Notes: generated by a model from the letters alone, not told the origin. A stretch of 64,000 bases of DNA from Lepidostoma basale (GCA_022606425.2 JAHDVF020000498.1:1-64000); one strand, 5' to 3'; counted from the stretch's first letter, positions 43,020 through 53,539 are shown. Program-made: numbers and translations.

Positions 43020-43990
43020 AATCTTTATGTTCCGGATGATTATCCTCGACAGCATCAGCACAGACTGTTTTATCTCCTAACATGTAGAACCAACCTCTCT
43101 CTGATGATGCCGGTGAGGAGTGCAATCAAACTGCTGAACATGATCGCTTCGGAGATCAACGTCTTTCATATTAGTGAAAGTACTTTCAGAAGACAAATAC
43201 TCTTGACTTTAGATAGAATCTTGTATTCCTAAAGTCGAACCATCTCTCATGAGTTTTCGGTATTATATTGAATAATTATGTTTTACCTGTTATTTTACCA
43301 TTATTATTTTAACCTTAGTTTTATCCTTTTTATAAACAATTTTGACAGATGTAAAAATAAATTTTTCATTTGTTCCAATGACAATTTGAATAATTTCTTC
43401 AATATTTATTTTAAGTTCTTGCTGGTAAAGTGCCTAATTACAGCTAATTTAAAAAACGGTGGATACGTGTAACATAAATTAAATAAACACAAAAGTCCGG
43501 ATCGTCCATGTCAACATGTGCAAAATCGAAAAAACATTATGTGTTATTACATTATGTGCTAAATTAAAAAAAAGGTGGATTCGTGGAACATAAATTAAAT
43601 AGACAATATGTGCACCATCTAAAAAGAACATTTTGTGTTAAATTATTTTTATTTTGTTATTTTATTTTATATCATTGTATTTTATATTATTTGTTTTAGA
43701 TTTATTTTGTGGGTGTTGGACGATCGAAGTGTGCGCGGGAGAGGCCTATTGGTGGCGATGAGGTTCGCAACCCATCACACTGCGTCTCCCGCGGAGGGAA
43801 AAGAGAAGGATGGAGTGCCGCATCAGTAAAAGTGTGACATTCCATTCTTTCTGCCTACCCTTTCGGGGAGACGGCGTGATGGTTAGTTAGTTAGTTAGTT
43901 AGTTTATTTTAACCTGTTCTCAATAGATGCCTTAAACTTTAATATTTGTTAAATGGTATCTTTAAGAAATATACTGATATGATTTGATAA
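43020..43990 (+). mobile_element. CR1-like 3' end split by a LINE-A-tailed element
   Basis: 43020-43300 encodes LYVPDDYPRQHQHRLFYLLT, MMPVRSAIKLLNMIASEINV and FHISESTFRRQILLTLDR with its UTR. The UTR resumes at 43904-43990 (CAATAGATGCCTTAAAC, TGATATGATTTGATAA). The intervening 588 bp is the insertion at 43316-43903. Confidence 0.78.
43316..43903 (+). mobile_element. SINE-like element with LINE-A 3' tail, copy 1
   Basis: Bounded by the 12-bp duplication TTATTTTAACCT (43304-43315, 43904-43915). An AT-rich body with an internal repeat (GGTGGATNCGTG at 43458 and 43576), a GC-rich segment 43725-43830 holding GAGGTTCGCAACCC (B-box-like), then about 52 bp identical in type to the LINE-A end (CATTCTTTCTGCCTACCCTT, CGGGGAGACGGCGTGATGG) and five TTAG units. 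No protein. Longer at its 5' side than copy 2. Confidence 0.78.
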
Positions 43991-44781
43991 AGTTTATACA
44001 GTCTTAGAGCACTTAACATGAATGTTGACATTTGTTTTAAATAACGTTATCTCACTAAATCAATATCATGTCTCCTATATCTCATTAAATCAATATTAAA
44101 TCTACAACTAAGAAGTTGTAAAAAATACAATTGAACACTTTTCAATTAATATAAATCAATTTATTTGAATTAGTAGCACCAACCAATTTCACGGTGCGTT
44201 TAAGAGTACAATACTTGTATACTTTAATTATCTAATTTAAATACTTATTATCTGCAACATCAGAAATTTCGGTACATCCCGTAAAAAATATTAGTTGTTA
44301 TTGTTAAGAAAACCTTTATCAATTTGAGGGTCGACATGACACATTTAAATAGTATTCTTTTAGATTTTTGAAATCTAATTCTGTTAACAATTGATAAATA
44401 GATTTAGTACCGATGATACAAATGAACGTTGTGTTGATTGCCGTACATTGCGCCTAATTTCTAATAGATTCATAACACTAATTATTAGTTCTATTTTTTC
44501 TCATTTTGAAATAAAGTTTCATGACATATTTCTCTTATAAATATATACGACAAAATCTTTGAAACTGTTAGATATAATAATTTATATTAAAAATATGTTA
44601 AATTCATGATATGTAGACGGGGTAATTATTGTAATCTCCGCTTGAAAAAAAAGCAATGTTCGAAACATGAATTATTTGAAATACTATTTATAAGTTGTTT
44701 GCTTTCATTTTCAGATTAAATTTCATGACATATTTCTCTAGCAATTGTATAAAATAAAACCATTCAAACTATAAGATATAA

Positions 44782-44968
44782 CAAAAACAACATTGGCGTT
44801 ACAGCCCACTACGGGCCCCGGCCTCCGCGAGAATTCTTCGCCACTCTCCCCGGTCCATCACCCTTCTCTCACATTCCCCAATGTAACACCAATTACCCTG
44901 AGAACCCCCTCCACACCATCCATCCACCTCAGTTTTGGTCTTCCTTCACCTTGCTTTCCATCTGGTCA
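44782..44968 (-). mobile_element. LINE-J 3' end with 17-bp target duplication
   Basis: The minus strand encodes a GGWMVWRGFSG-like region, then VMDRGEWRRILAEAGARSGL and a stop, and the 3' end GCCAATGTTGTTTTTGT. CAAACTATAAGATATAA (44765-44781) and CAAACTATTAGATATAA (44969-44985) differ at one base. Confidence 0.8.
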
Positions 44969-45025
44969 CAAACTATTAGATATAATTAATTAAATTAAAC
45001 ACATTCTAAATATACGATATATATA

Positions 45026-45559
45026 CATGGGTGTTGAAATATCAAGCTGTAGTGACCTATATGGAGAAGTATGTGAACTAACAATCAGGGCCGCCATTGT
45101 GGCTGGCTGCTTGACGAATGCTGTTTTCAAAAATAAAAATATGCTAAAGGAGAGCAAAATTTGAATCTACAAGACATGCGTACGTCCTATAATGACATAT
45201 GGAATAGAAACAAGAGCTGACACCATCAGAACAAAAAGTCTCCTAAGAACCACAGAAATAAAGACTCTCCGATCCGTTGCGCCAACGACACTCCGAGACA
45301 GAATTAGAAATTCTGAAATAAGAAAGATCTGCAATGTAAAAGAGGTCGTGCGCTGGGGAAGACTGAGAAGACGCTACTGGAGAGATCATGTAGAAAAAGC
45401 ATATTCTGAAAGAGTGATAAATAAAGCCGCAAATAAAGTACCAACAGGAAATCGACTTGCAGGAAGACCACCTAAAAGATGGCGAGACAGTAGTACATCT
45501 GCATCCGAGGAACAGGCTCCCAGAAATAACAGGATACAGTCTTAAATAAAGCAGAAGAA
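45026..45559 (+). mobile_element. LINE-C, 5'-truncated, long open C-terminus
   Basis: Frame 45192-45545: MTYGIETRADTIRTKSLLRT, TEIKTLRSVAPTTLRDRIRN, SEIRKICNVKEVVRWGRLRR and LAGRPPKRWRDSSTSASEEQ, then stop and AGCAGAAGAAG. The region upstream encodes RAAIVAGCLTNAVF and NMLKESKI in another frame. GATATATA flanks both ends. Confidence 0.82.
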
Positions 45560-45609
45560 GATATATAGACGGTATAATATGTGTAATCTCTGCTTCAAAA
45601 AAAAAATCT

Positions 45610-46140
45610 AAACGCCGTGCGCAAACTATATTTTAAACCACGGACAGCGTTCTTACATCTCAAGGTAATCGTTATGTTGGTACGATATTAACGATTTTGC
45701 ACACGAGTGATAAGAGAGAATCTACAGCGGCGTATGGGACTTCAGATCATTCGCTCATTTAGTTTCAAAAGACCCGAGTCCTCAAAGTGGGCTCCGAACA
45801 TCACAAAACAAGTCCTTTGACGATTGTTCCCAAGTCGCCTAGCCCCATTCACCGTGTTCAATTGATCGCGATGTCACCGAGTCATTATATAATAATACGT
45901 GATCCCTCCGCACAAGTACTCCAGAGCTTCAAGCATGTATTGCGTTACCCCTTATTCAATTATGTTTCAAAAATACTATTTTATATTCGCAATAAATAAT
46001 TCCTTTCATATAAAAAAAAACTCTTACGATATATTGTATTATATAATTATGATTGTTGTAATTATTTCCAGCGTTAAATTGAAGTAAAAAAAAACACATA
46101 AAATAAAATATAATATTTTACAACTTATTGAATGCTTAGG
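45610..46140. other. Unassigned
   Basis: 45620-45950 is less AT-rich (CAAGTCGCCTAGCCCCATTC, CGCACAAGTACTCCAGAGCT) but shows no recognised protein or repeat end. The rest is AT-rich. Confidence 0.35.
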
Positions 46141-46196
46141 CATTGTCACCGTGGAATTCCATAGTATTATAAATAAAGGATATTGAAAAAAAAATT

Positions 46197-46413
46197 GTTT
46201 AATCCACTAATTATTAAAAAAAGATTTGAAAACACGACATTAGTACTTACAACAAATAGCAAAGGTGAATTTTTAAATTTCAATTATTGTATCGAAGTAG
46301 TATTTCATTGTTTAGTTTTTATTATATAATATTTTTACACCTGAAGATGGAGATATCCTCCGAAACACGTCGTGTTTTTTTAAAAGATTTTTTTAATAAT
46401 TAGTGGATTAAAC
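46197..46413. mobile_element. Foldback element with a clear hairpin-hinge motif
   Basis: GTTTAATCCACTAATTATTA (46197) is inverted at 46394-46413 (TAATAATTAGTGGATTAAAC, one base differing); inner arms share AAACACGAC. At 46341-46371: CTGAAGAT, stem GGAG/CTCC closing a 5-base loop, GAAAC, AC, GTC. See findings. Confidence 0.8.
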
Positions 46414-46415
46414 AC

Positions 46416-46840
46416 TAACTAACTAACTAACCATCACGCTGTCTCCCGGAAAGGGTAGGCAGAAAGAATGGACTGTCACACTTTTACTGATGCGGCACTC
46501 CATCCCTCTCTTTTCGCTCCGCGGGAGACGCGGTGTGATGGGTTGCGAACCTCATCGCCACCAATAGGCATCTCCCGCGCACACTTCGATCGACCAACAC
46601 CCACAAAATAAATCTAAAACAAATAATATAATGATATAAAATAAAATGACAAAATAAAATGACAAAATAAAATGACAAAATAAAAATAATTTAACACAAA
46701 ATGTTCGTTTTAGATGGTGCACATATTGTTTATTTAATTTATGTTCCACGAATCCACCGTTTTTTAATTTAGCACATAATAACACAAAATGTTTTTTTCG
46801 ATGTTGCACATGTTGACATGGATGATCCGGACTTTTGTGT
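46416..46840 (-). mobile_element. SINE-like element with LINE-A 3' tail, copy 2
   Basis: The reverse complement starts ACACAAAAGTCCGGATCATC, matching copy 1 from 43487, and ends with the same LINE-A-type 3' end and TTAG units. Flanked by TTAAACAC (46408-46415 and 46841-46848). It is 5'-shorter than copy 1 and has a triplicated ATAAAATGACAAA segment (46638-46685). Confidence 0.78.
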
Positions 46841-46859
46841 TTAAACACAGTTATTTTAA

Positions 46860-47185
46860 ATTTCCTAAATATATTTTACAACTCATTCGGATTTGCATTT
46901 TTAATATAGGATTTGAAGATATTGATGTGTTCATTTAGCAACTAAGGGAAACATGATTATTTTACAATAAATGCGCAGAAATTAAAATGTAATTCATTAC
47001 AAATTTATCATCGTATTTAAAAAAAAAAAAAACAAATTTAGAACGTTGAAGTCAATAAACTCAAATGTATGATCGATATAATCCATAGCTTTGTTTATTT
47101 TTATTCTTGAAATAGATACAAATGACGACGACGTCATTTTCATCTATATCAAGAATATCATCATATACTCGTATATCATCAGACT
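46860..47185. other. Intergenic, nothing recognised
   Basis: AT-rich with an A-run at 47020. No gene. Confidence 0.5.
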
Positions 47186-47189
47186 GGCG

Positions 47190-47320
47190 ACCCTCGTCCC
47201 GAGTTCGGCAGGGTGAATATCACACTGTCTCTGGTCTGGTGCAGAATTCACGTGAGAATAAAATGGCGATAGATTAGCTATCTACCAGATGTCACGAGAA
47301 TTAAAATGATAGATATATCT
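47190..47320 (+). mobile_element. tRNA-derived SINE, decayed copy
   Basis: Shares CACGTGAGAATAAAATGGCG, ATAGATTAGCTATCTACCAG and ATGTCACGAGAAT with 36572-36755. The B box is reduced to GAGTTCGGC. Confidence 0.6.
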
Positions 47321-47420
47321 AAATCCCTTTACATCGATTTTGCTTGCGCTATTTTAGTTGATAGACTGTTGACTTAGTGATTTAACTAAATAATAATATT
47401 AATAGTAATAACAATAACAA

Positions 47421-47670
47421 TTTATTTGTCTTTTTCTTTTTTATATACGTTGTACATATATACAACGGACAACCTTCAGTGATACATATTATAAAGAAAC
47501 ATATAAAGAATATTATAAATTTGTTTACAAATATGATCAATTTTGACAGATGTAATATTATTTTAAATATGTATCACTGAAGAAGGACTGGTTGTCCGAA
47601 ACATGTCTGATATGTAATTTTAATAGTGTTGTATATACAAAGTATATAAAAAAAGAAAAAGACAAATAAA
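47421..47670. mobile_element. Foldback element with a clear hairpin-hinge motif
   Basis: TTTATTTGTCTTTTTCTTTT at the left is inverted at 47650-47670; inner arms share TATACAAC and GACAACC...CTTCAGTGATACATATT. The left arm has lost the hinge. The right arm has it intact at 47577-47607: CTGAAGAA, stem GGAC/GTCC with a 5-base loop, GAAAC, AT, GTC. Confidence 0.78.
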
Positions 47671-47734
47671 ACATCTACAACACAAAGTATGGCAAACATA
47701 CAAGAAACAATAATAATTATTAAAAATAATAACA

Positions 47735-47811
<77 letters not shown>

Positions 47812-47852
47812 TGATGATAATAATAATGATGATGATAATAATAATAATAATA

Positions 47853-47900
<48 letters not shown>

Positions 47901-47930
47901 TGACAATAATAATAATATGAATTAAATGAA
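47735..47930. repeat. (AAT)n microsatellite
   Basis: Nearly 200 bp of AAT with some GAT and AGT units. Confidence 0.95.
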
Positions 47931-47941
47931 AGTGTTATAAT

Positions 47942-48500
47942 TGTAGGTGATCCACGTAAGTGGACTTCGACGCTGAACCAGCATATTCCATGATGAAATA
48001 TATGACACGAATAAACGCCTGACTCAGGACCTACTTATCAAATCTGATGACTCGAGGGCCCAGATTTATTCGGTTTGGTCACTAGGTCGCTAGAGCAGAG
48101 CATCGTGTGATGATGAAAACAAAGCATATAAAAGCGGTACTTCCGAACACCCAATAGGGCAGTCAGTATCTCGATTTCTAAACCTCACGAGTCTACGCTA
48201 TCAAGTCTACGTACGAGAAACCTTCGACCTTCCTACCGAGCTACACAACTGTCTACACTGCTACGTCACGAAACCTTCGACGAATCTTCGCTCCAGTCCG
48301 ACACTACTGCCCAGCAAGCCATCATCCTCGACTGTTCACTACCCGGACTCCGCCCCGGTGCTATAGACATTCAGCCACGCTCCATCTCGAGTACATAATA
48401 CTTTTTACGTATGATTACTTGTGATCTGTAATAAACGCTGAAACCTCCACCGTCTTTCAACTCTCACCACAACCCCCAAAGTGGTGACCCCTACGACGGC
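47942..48500 (+). mobile_element. LTR of a gypsy-like element plus short leader
   Basis: Likely LTR 47942-48471, ends TGTAGGTGA and TCACCACA. TATAAAA at 48127-48133 and AATAAA at 48430-48435 are spaced as in an LTR, with a pyrimidine-rich transcribed part. GTGGTGACCCC right after (48482) resembles the primer-site region of insect gypsy elements. No gag-pol follows. Confidence 0.6.
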
Positions 48501-48540
48501 CTGTCACCCCCAAATAATTAAATTAATAAATAGTTCATTA

Positions 48541-48830
48541 GAATGTTTCGGACACATGGAAATAATGAGTGAAGAAGAATGTAAATAAAGTGCAATTATT
48601 GTTAACGATGTGAATGGAACATGAAATAGAGCAAGACCAAAGGAACGTGGCATGATCAAGGCGATCATTTATTAAATGTCGGCCACGTGGAAAAGTCGGA
48701 GACATCGAAGTACGTACGTGACACTTTAGATGAACGTTGAGTGATAGAAGTATTATATATTGGAGTAGAAAGATGTGGTGGTCTATTGTTTCTGATGACC
48801 CCTTCGGAGATGTGCCGTGACGTTATGTAA
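48541..48830 (+). mobile_element. LINE-A, decayed 3' part
   Basis: GTTTCGGACACATGGAAATA, ATGTCGGCCACGTGG and CCCCTTCGGAGATGTGCCGT follow the LINE-A order. Frame lost. Confidence 0.65.
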
Positions 48831-48947
48831 GTTATACCTAGTCACGTTCAAAAATAGTCCTTTGAATTTGGTAGAAATATCCACTACGTTTTTTTAAATA
48901 TCTCGTAAGTTTGAAATATGTATATCTAAAAAAATATTAATTTCTAA

Positions 48948-49625
48948 CTAACTAACCATCACGCCATTTCTCCGGAGGGGTAGGCAGAGAGGATGGATCG
49001 CCACAATGCTCTGTCCTGGCATACTTCTCGGGATTCCTCTACATTCATACATCGTACCATGCACGCACGTCGATTACTCCGACTTCGAATGTGACCGTCT
49101 TTTAGTAATTGATTAATTTGGTCATGCCATGTTTTCCTCGGACGTCCTCGGCTTCTTTTTCCACTCACGCTGCTTTTGTACAACTTTTTAACCATTCTAC
49201 TCTCATCCATTCGTTCCATATGTCCAAACCATCTCAGGGATTATTTTTTAATTTTATCCATGATGCAGTCAACTTCCTTACATTTCTTTCTTATTTCATC
49301 GTTCGGTATTCTATTATACAACGTTTTCCCGCACATTCTTCTTAGTGATTTCATTTTTACGGCGTTTATCCTGCTTGCATCCTTTTTTTTGCCAGCTCCA
49401 CGCTTCACTTTCATACATGAGGGTTGGCACTAGAACTCCATTGTGTACTGCCATCTTTGCTTCTGTGGATATATTTCTTTTTGAAGTAATGACTTTGAGT
49501 GCGCCATTTATTTTATTCCCAGCACCAACCCTTCTTTCGATGTCTTTTTCCATTTTTCCGTCTCTTGTAAATTTGCTTCCCAGATACGTAAATTCGGTAA
49601 CTTGCTCTTTATTCTTCTTTTTTTC
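48948..49625 (-). mobile_element. LINE-A subfamily, long 3' part
   Basis: The minus strand: EQVTEFTYLGSKFTRDG, MEKDIERRVGAGNKINGALK, MAVHNGVLVPTLMYESEAWS, after frame breaks MERMDESRMVKKLYKSSVSG, KRSRGRPRKTWHDQINQLLK, ACMVRCMNVEESREVCQDRA and WRSILSAYPSGEMA. (TTAG)n tail. ATTTCTAA flanks both ends (48940-48947, 49626-49633). Confidence 0.85.
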
Positions 49626-49749
49626 ATTTCTAATAAAGGTAATACCCTTCTCAATACATTTAATTATTATATATGAAGCAAATGCATTAAATAATTTAAT
49701 AAATCAAGTCGGATTGTTGTCTTCGTCTTCTTTGCACGTGCCCATTGTT

Positions 49750-49848
49750 AGAGGGACAGCTGGATCTCATCATCTGACGAGATATGATTTCTGTGTCACA
49801 GATCGTCAAATCGATTAAAAGAAGAAGAAGAAGAAGAAGAAGAAGTCA
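49750..49848 (+). mobile_element. LINE-G extreme 3' end
   Basis: GACAGCTGGATCTCATCATC and CACAGATCGTCAAATCGATT match 29575-29660 in reverse; ends in (GAA)n at 49823-49848. Confidence 0.7.
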
Positions 49849-50349
49849 GACTGTTATTTTATGTTTAGTCCAACAAAAATAATTTACAACATATTGTATA
49901 TTCAAGATAATAAAAAATGCTATTAAGGTTTAGGTCATTGGTCAAGCAACAGTAAGTAATGCATTACTATTTATTATTTAGTAATTATTGAAAAATATCC
50001 ATTACTGGTACACAAAAGGGTGTCTATTAATCTTGCTCAAAATATTTATCAATTAAATTAGTAAACATGATTATTCAAACAGTTTTAGCTGAGGTATGTG
50101 CCCCCAGGAGTGTGCCTGCCTCCCCTAGCGCAAGTCCGCAGCGTAATACGCGAGGTTATGCACCCTTCTGTGTTAAACACTCCCCGCCCTGGTTTTATAG
50201 ATCATATTTAATGGTCTCGCTAAATTCAAAAACACATTTATATTCTTCAGTAGGGACCATAAACCAGCGCAAAAGGGAAAACTTCCAGTCACAAATGGTT
50301 AAGGAGAGATTTTAAATTGTCTTCGTCTTCTTTGCACGTGCCCATTGTT

Positions 50350-50850
50350 CGAAGCGAACCGGGGTCGGTAATTTCTACGAATAAAAGTTATTGTCTGTAA
50401 ATCTGAAGTTTTAAAACAACTACAATACACACGTATATTGGATTCAACCCTCAGAAACATTAAAGTAATGTTTGTTGAGTATAGTTTTGCATTTTTTTTT
50501 CTTCATAGCACCCCTAGAAAATAATAAGAGTATTTTCTTCTTTTTTTCTTTTGTTTAGGTTGGTCATGTTTAGAAGAAGGCAATGAATCATAAAAGTTAA
50601 AACCACAGTCAAGAAACAAAAGACCCTAGTTTGTATGACTTTACAAATTGCTAGATTTATGTTGCTATATTTGTACAATATATATTTTAATATAGCTTTT
50701 AGAACAAACTAAGATATAAAAAAAAGCGTTACATTCAGAAAATAATTTTTTTCTAAAGTAATTATATTAAGTTCACATACCAACCATTATCGTACACGAA
50801 AATCGTCAAATGATTTCTACTCTCCATATGGAATGAACGAAAAATGCATC
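50350..50850. other. Intergenic, nothing recognised
   Basis: AT-rich, pyrimidine tract at 50530. No gene. Confidence 0.5.
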
Positions 50851-50871
50851 TTGACTGTTGAGTCTCTTATT

Positions 50872-51175
50872 TTATATTTGACTTTTTACTTCAGAGCTCA
50901 ACCTGTCACGGGAATAAGTATCATTATTAAAATCTTCCAAATTGAACCATTCTAAGGCACCTTCAAAAGGAACAATTCTCCACAATAACTTTTGTACTTT
51001 TTCTCTTTGCCAATTTCCGTTCGATATCGATTCGAACCATCCTTTTACAATTCTTTCGACTTTCAAATACTCAGGTAAAATTGGAATTCTTATTTCCAAT
51101 AGACTTCTAATACTACATTATTCGTGAATTATATCTTTTTAAACTTTTTAATGGTTCTTCCCGTAACAGACTGTC
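50872..51175 (-). pseudogene. Unidentified protein-coding remnant
   Basis: A minus-strand frame reads IRSLLEIRIPILPEYLKVER, IVKGWFESISNGNWQREKVQ, KLLWRIVPFEGALEWFNLED and SRDRLSSEVKSQI, then a stop at 50872. There is no in-frame ATG. Upstream, a neighbouring frame gives VFPIKNKDSLLREEPLKSLK, so a frameshift probably separates two parts of one protein. Composition is protein-like (balanced charge, Trp, Pro) and unlike the LINE C-termini. I do not recognise the family; it may be a host pseudogene, a terminal exon or part of a transposon. Confidence 0.35.
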
Positions 51176-51374
51176 TTTATTTTTAATTGGAAAAACGTTT
51201 CATGCAAATATACTCTGCAGATGTGTGGTACATTTTAGAATTATAGAATATCAAATGCCGATAGAAGAGAATATTCAGAAAATTCAATGGAAAATAAAAA
51301 CAAAAGGTGAATCAAGAAGATAATTTGAGAAAATTGAAAAAAATAATGAAGTAATGATGAAAAAAACAATAACA

Positions 51375-51545
51375 AAAATGGCACGACCGATTCAAACAGA
51401 CTTTAATGTCTGCCATGTGAGAAGTATTTCGACACGCGTGCGTGAAATGACGTATGACTGTTGAGTAGTCAACCAAGTAGTTTTTAGAGAAGTTAGGATA
51501 GAAGAATGAAACCGATTATTCTTTATGCATGCCCCTTCAATGTAA
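51375..51545 (+). mobile_element. LINE-A relic
   Basis: ATGGCACGACCGATTCAAAC, AATGTCTGCCATGTGAGAAG and ACACGCGTGCGTGAAATGAC follow the WHDQINQIL...RACMTRCM order. Decayed. Confidence 0.6.
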
Positions 51546-51834
51546 GACAAAGCATGATGGAAAGTCAATTCAGTAATCCAGCATACTAAATCGATATAAG
51601 GGCATATCTAGAATGGTTAGGGCATTAATAACCAATTATTGAAGATGTGATTCATGGATAGAGTGATTAACGTACTTAATTAAAAAAAGGAGAAACATTA
51701 TTCTAAATGTTGACTATATTGTAAAGTATAATAATAAAAACTTGGAAAGAGGCGCAAGAAAGATAAGCAGGACCCTAAAAATAAGTCAAGATAGCAACCA
51801 TTGGTGATCCATCTTCATTACCAACTTCTTCAGA

Positions 51835-52500
51835 TAAATGCGTGATGGTGAGTTCGATTCTTCATAGACACCTACACAGGAGTTCGAAGGCAAGCTGATT
51901 GACCTAAATACTGCATACAGACGAGTAGACCTTGGAATGAATTTGGACAAGACGAAATTCAAGTATAAAGCACATATCGTCCCGGAACCAATAACCATCA
52001 GTGGCCTAAATCTCAATGTGATTCCACTTTTGTACAAACCTTTCAATTAGCTAGAAACCACTTCGCGAAAGAAGTTTGGGAAATTGCTACAGGTTTTAGC
52101 TTCTCAAATACCACAATGCCTCAAGAGCAAAGTCTTCAACCAGTAAAAAATAGCTCAAACGTGGACGCTGACAAGGTTTCTAGTGCATAAGTTCCATGCC
52201 GCAATGCATGGAATTACTTCGAGGGACAGAATTAGAAAACAATTTATTCCACAACGAATCAAGGTGACGGAGATGGTTCTGAATAGAGGTGGGCTGAAGG
52301 TGGGTTGGCCATATTTGTAGGATAATTGACAGCCGATGGGGATGACGGGTTATAGAATGGGGACCGTGCACAGGATTTCGTAGGGTAAGACGTCCCCCTA
52401 ATCGCTGGACCGACGTTATTGTAAGTACTGGTGGACGTGGATGAATAAGAGTGTCAATGGTTAGGTAGGGGCAGTGCAACAGTGGACGACTGAGGCCGAT
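51835..52500 (+). mobile_element. LINE-B, long decayed copy
   Basis: Blocks in order: TACAGACGAGTAGACCTTGG, TTGGACAAGACGAAATTCAA, CAAATACCACAATGCCTCAA, AGTCTTCAACCAGT, GGGACAGAATTAGAAAACAA, AACGAATCAAGGTGACGGAG, CAGCCGATGGGGATGACGGG, and an end CAACAGTGGACGACTGAGGC. Every frame is interrupted. Confidence 0.8.
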
Positions 52501-52794
52501 ATGTCAAGTCAAGCTAAGTGTCGTCTAAAAGGATTACTGAAGTTTTTTCTTTGAAAATTAAACCGGTGCCGCTGTTACAATCGAAGCTGCTTAAAACGGA
52601 TGATGCTAGATAATTATTAAAGGCCTGACAATTTGTGACAATTGATTTCAAATAAATGGAGCAAGAGCGCATATTACCGGGCAAACAATATCTCTATTAC
52701 ATGTCATAATAAGGGTAATTCTGAACTTTACTGTATTAATATTACGCGCATTAATAGTCGTATGTATGTATTAATAGTCGAAAAATAAATTCTT

Positions 52795-53040
52795 TCTTCG
52801 TTATTGTTCTTTTTCTCTTCTTCATACCCATGTCTCTACTCCTGGAAGTAGGCCTTTTCAAATAGTCTCCATTTTCTTCTATCCTGCGCAATTCTTATCC
52901 ATCCTCTTCCCCCGATTGTAATGATGTCATCAGCCCATCTTTTTGGGGGTCGACCGATACAACTTTTACTTCCCATGGTTTTCACATCAAGACTCTGGGT
53001 GCTCATCTATACGTTCTGTATCTGGCGACATGTCTAGGTC
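52795..53040 (-). mobile_element. LINE 3' fragment, family uncertain
   Basis: The minus strand, in shifting frames, has CRYRTYR-like and VSVDPQKDGLMTSLQSGEED, WRRIEENGDYLKRPTSRSRD-like stretches, the plan of an RTE-type C-terminus. Ends GAAGAAGAGAAA. Confidence 0.5.
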
Positions 53041-53099
53041 ATTTCTACATTAGTTTGGCAGCACGGACATTTTTATTGTTAACTACGAGTATTATGACT

Positions 53100-53340
53100 T
53101 TTGAACGGTTCTGGCAAGCACTATTGGGATTGATATAGACGCGGCCCTCAATTGGAAACACAAAGGGCCGTCTCGTCAGGCACGGCGGGACTAAAGATCG
53201 TGTCATCTTCGTATTGACGTATCGATTATCCCGACCACGCCCTCCGCCGGGGAGCGTCACAATTAGCGGCACGGCTGCGATAGCGGTGGCCCCTGCTGTT
53301 TCACGCCGGTTGACGCGAACCGGCGCGTAAAAAAATAAGT
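53100..53340. other. GC-rich unique DNA
   Basis: CpG-rich (GACCACGCCCTCCGCCGGGG, GATAGCGGTGGCCCCTGCTG) with a palindrome CGCCGGTT/AACCGGCG near 53310. No recognised frame. Candidate regulatory DNA or non-coding exon. Confidence 0.4.
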
Positions 53341-53539
53341 AGCTTGTAAAAAAAAATAAACCCGTCTCACCTTCACGCCAATTACTATGAGAGTATGGTC
53401 AGATTCCATTACGATGCTAATTATGATTATAGTCTTCATCCAAGTGTGGTTATTGGAAAAATGGATAAAAATGCGTTTATTGCAGTACCCTTAAATTTAA
53501 GAATAAAACACTAGAAATGCGCTACACAAATGGTAAAGT

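Larger units (their letters stand above)
44501..45610. repeat. About 200-bp AT-rich tandem repeat, second copy split by two LINEs
   Basis: Copy 1 (44501-44660) contains TTTCATGACATATTTCTCT, TTAGATATAAT, GATATGTAGACGGGGTAATT and GTAATCTCCGCTT. Copy 2 starts at 44698 with the same TTTCATGACATATTTCTCT, but its later parts reappear only at 44969-45025 and 45565-45605 (AGACGGTATAATATGTGTAA, TCTCTGCTTC), after LINE-J and LINE-C insertions. Confidence 0.7.

Noticed and set aside
46341..46371. A canonical, active hammerhead ribozyme
   Set aside because: One extra base lies between CTGAAGA and stem II, and I cannot identify stem I partners. Only resemblance is claimed.
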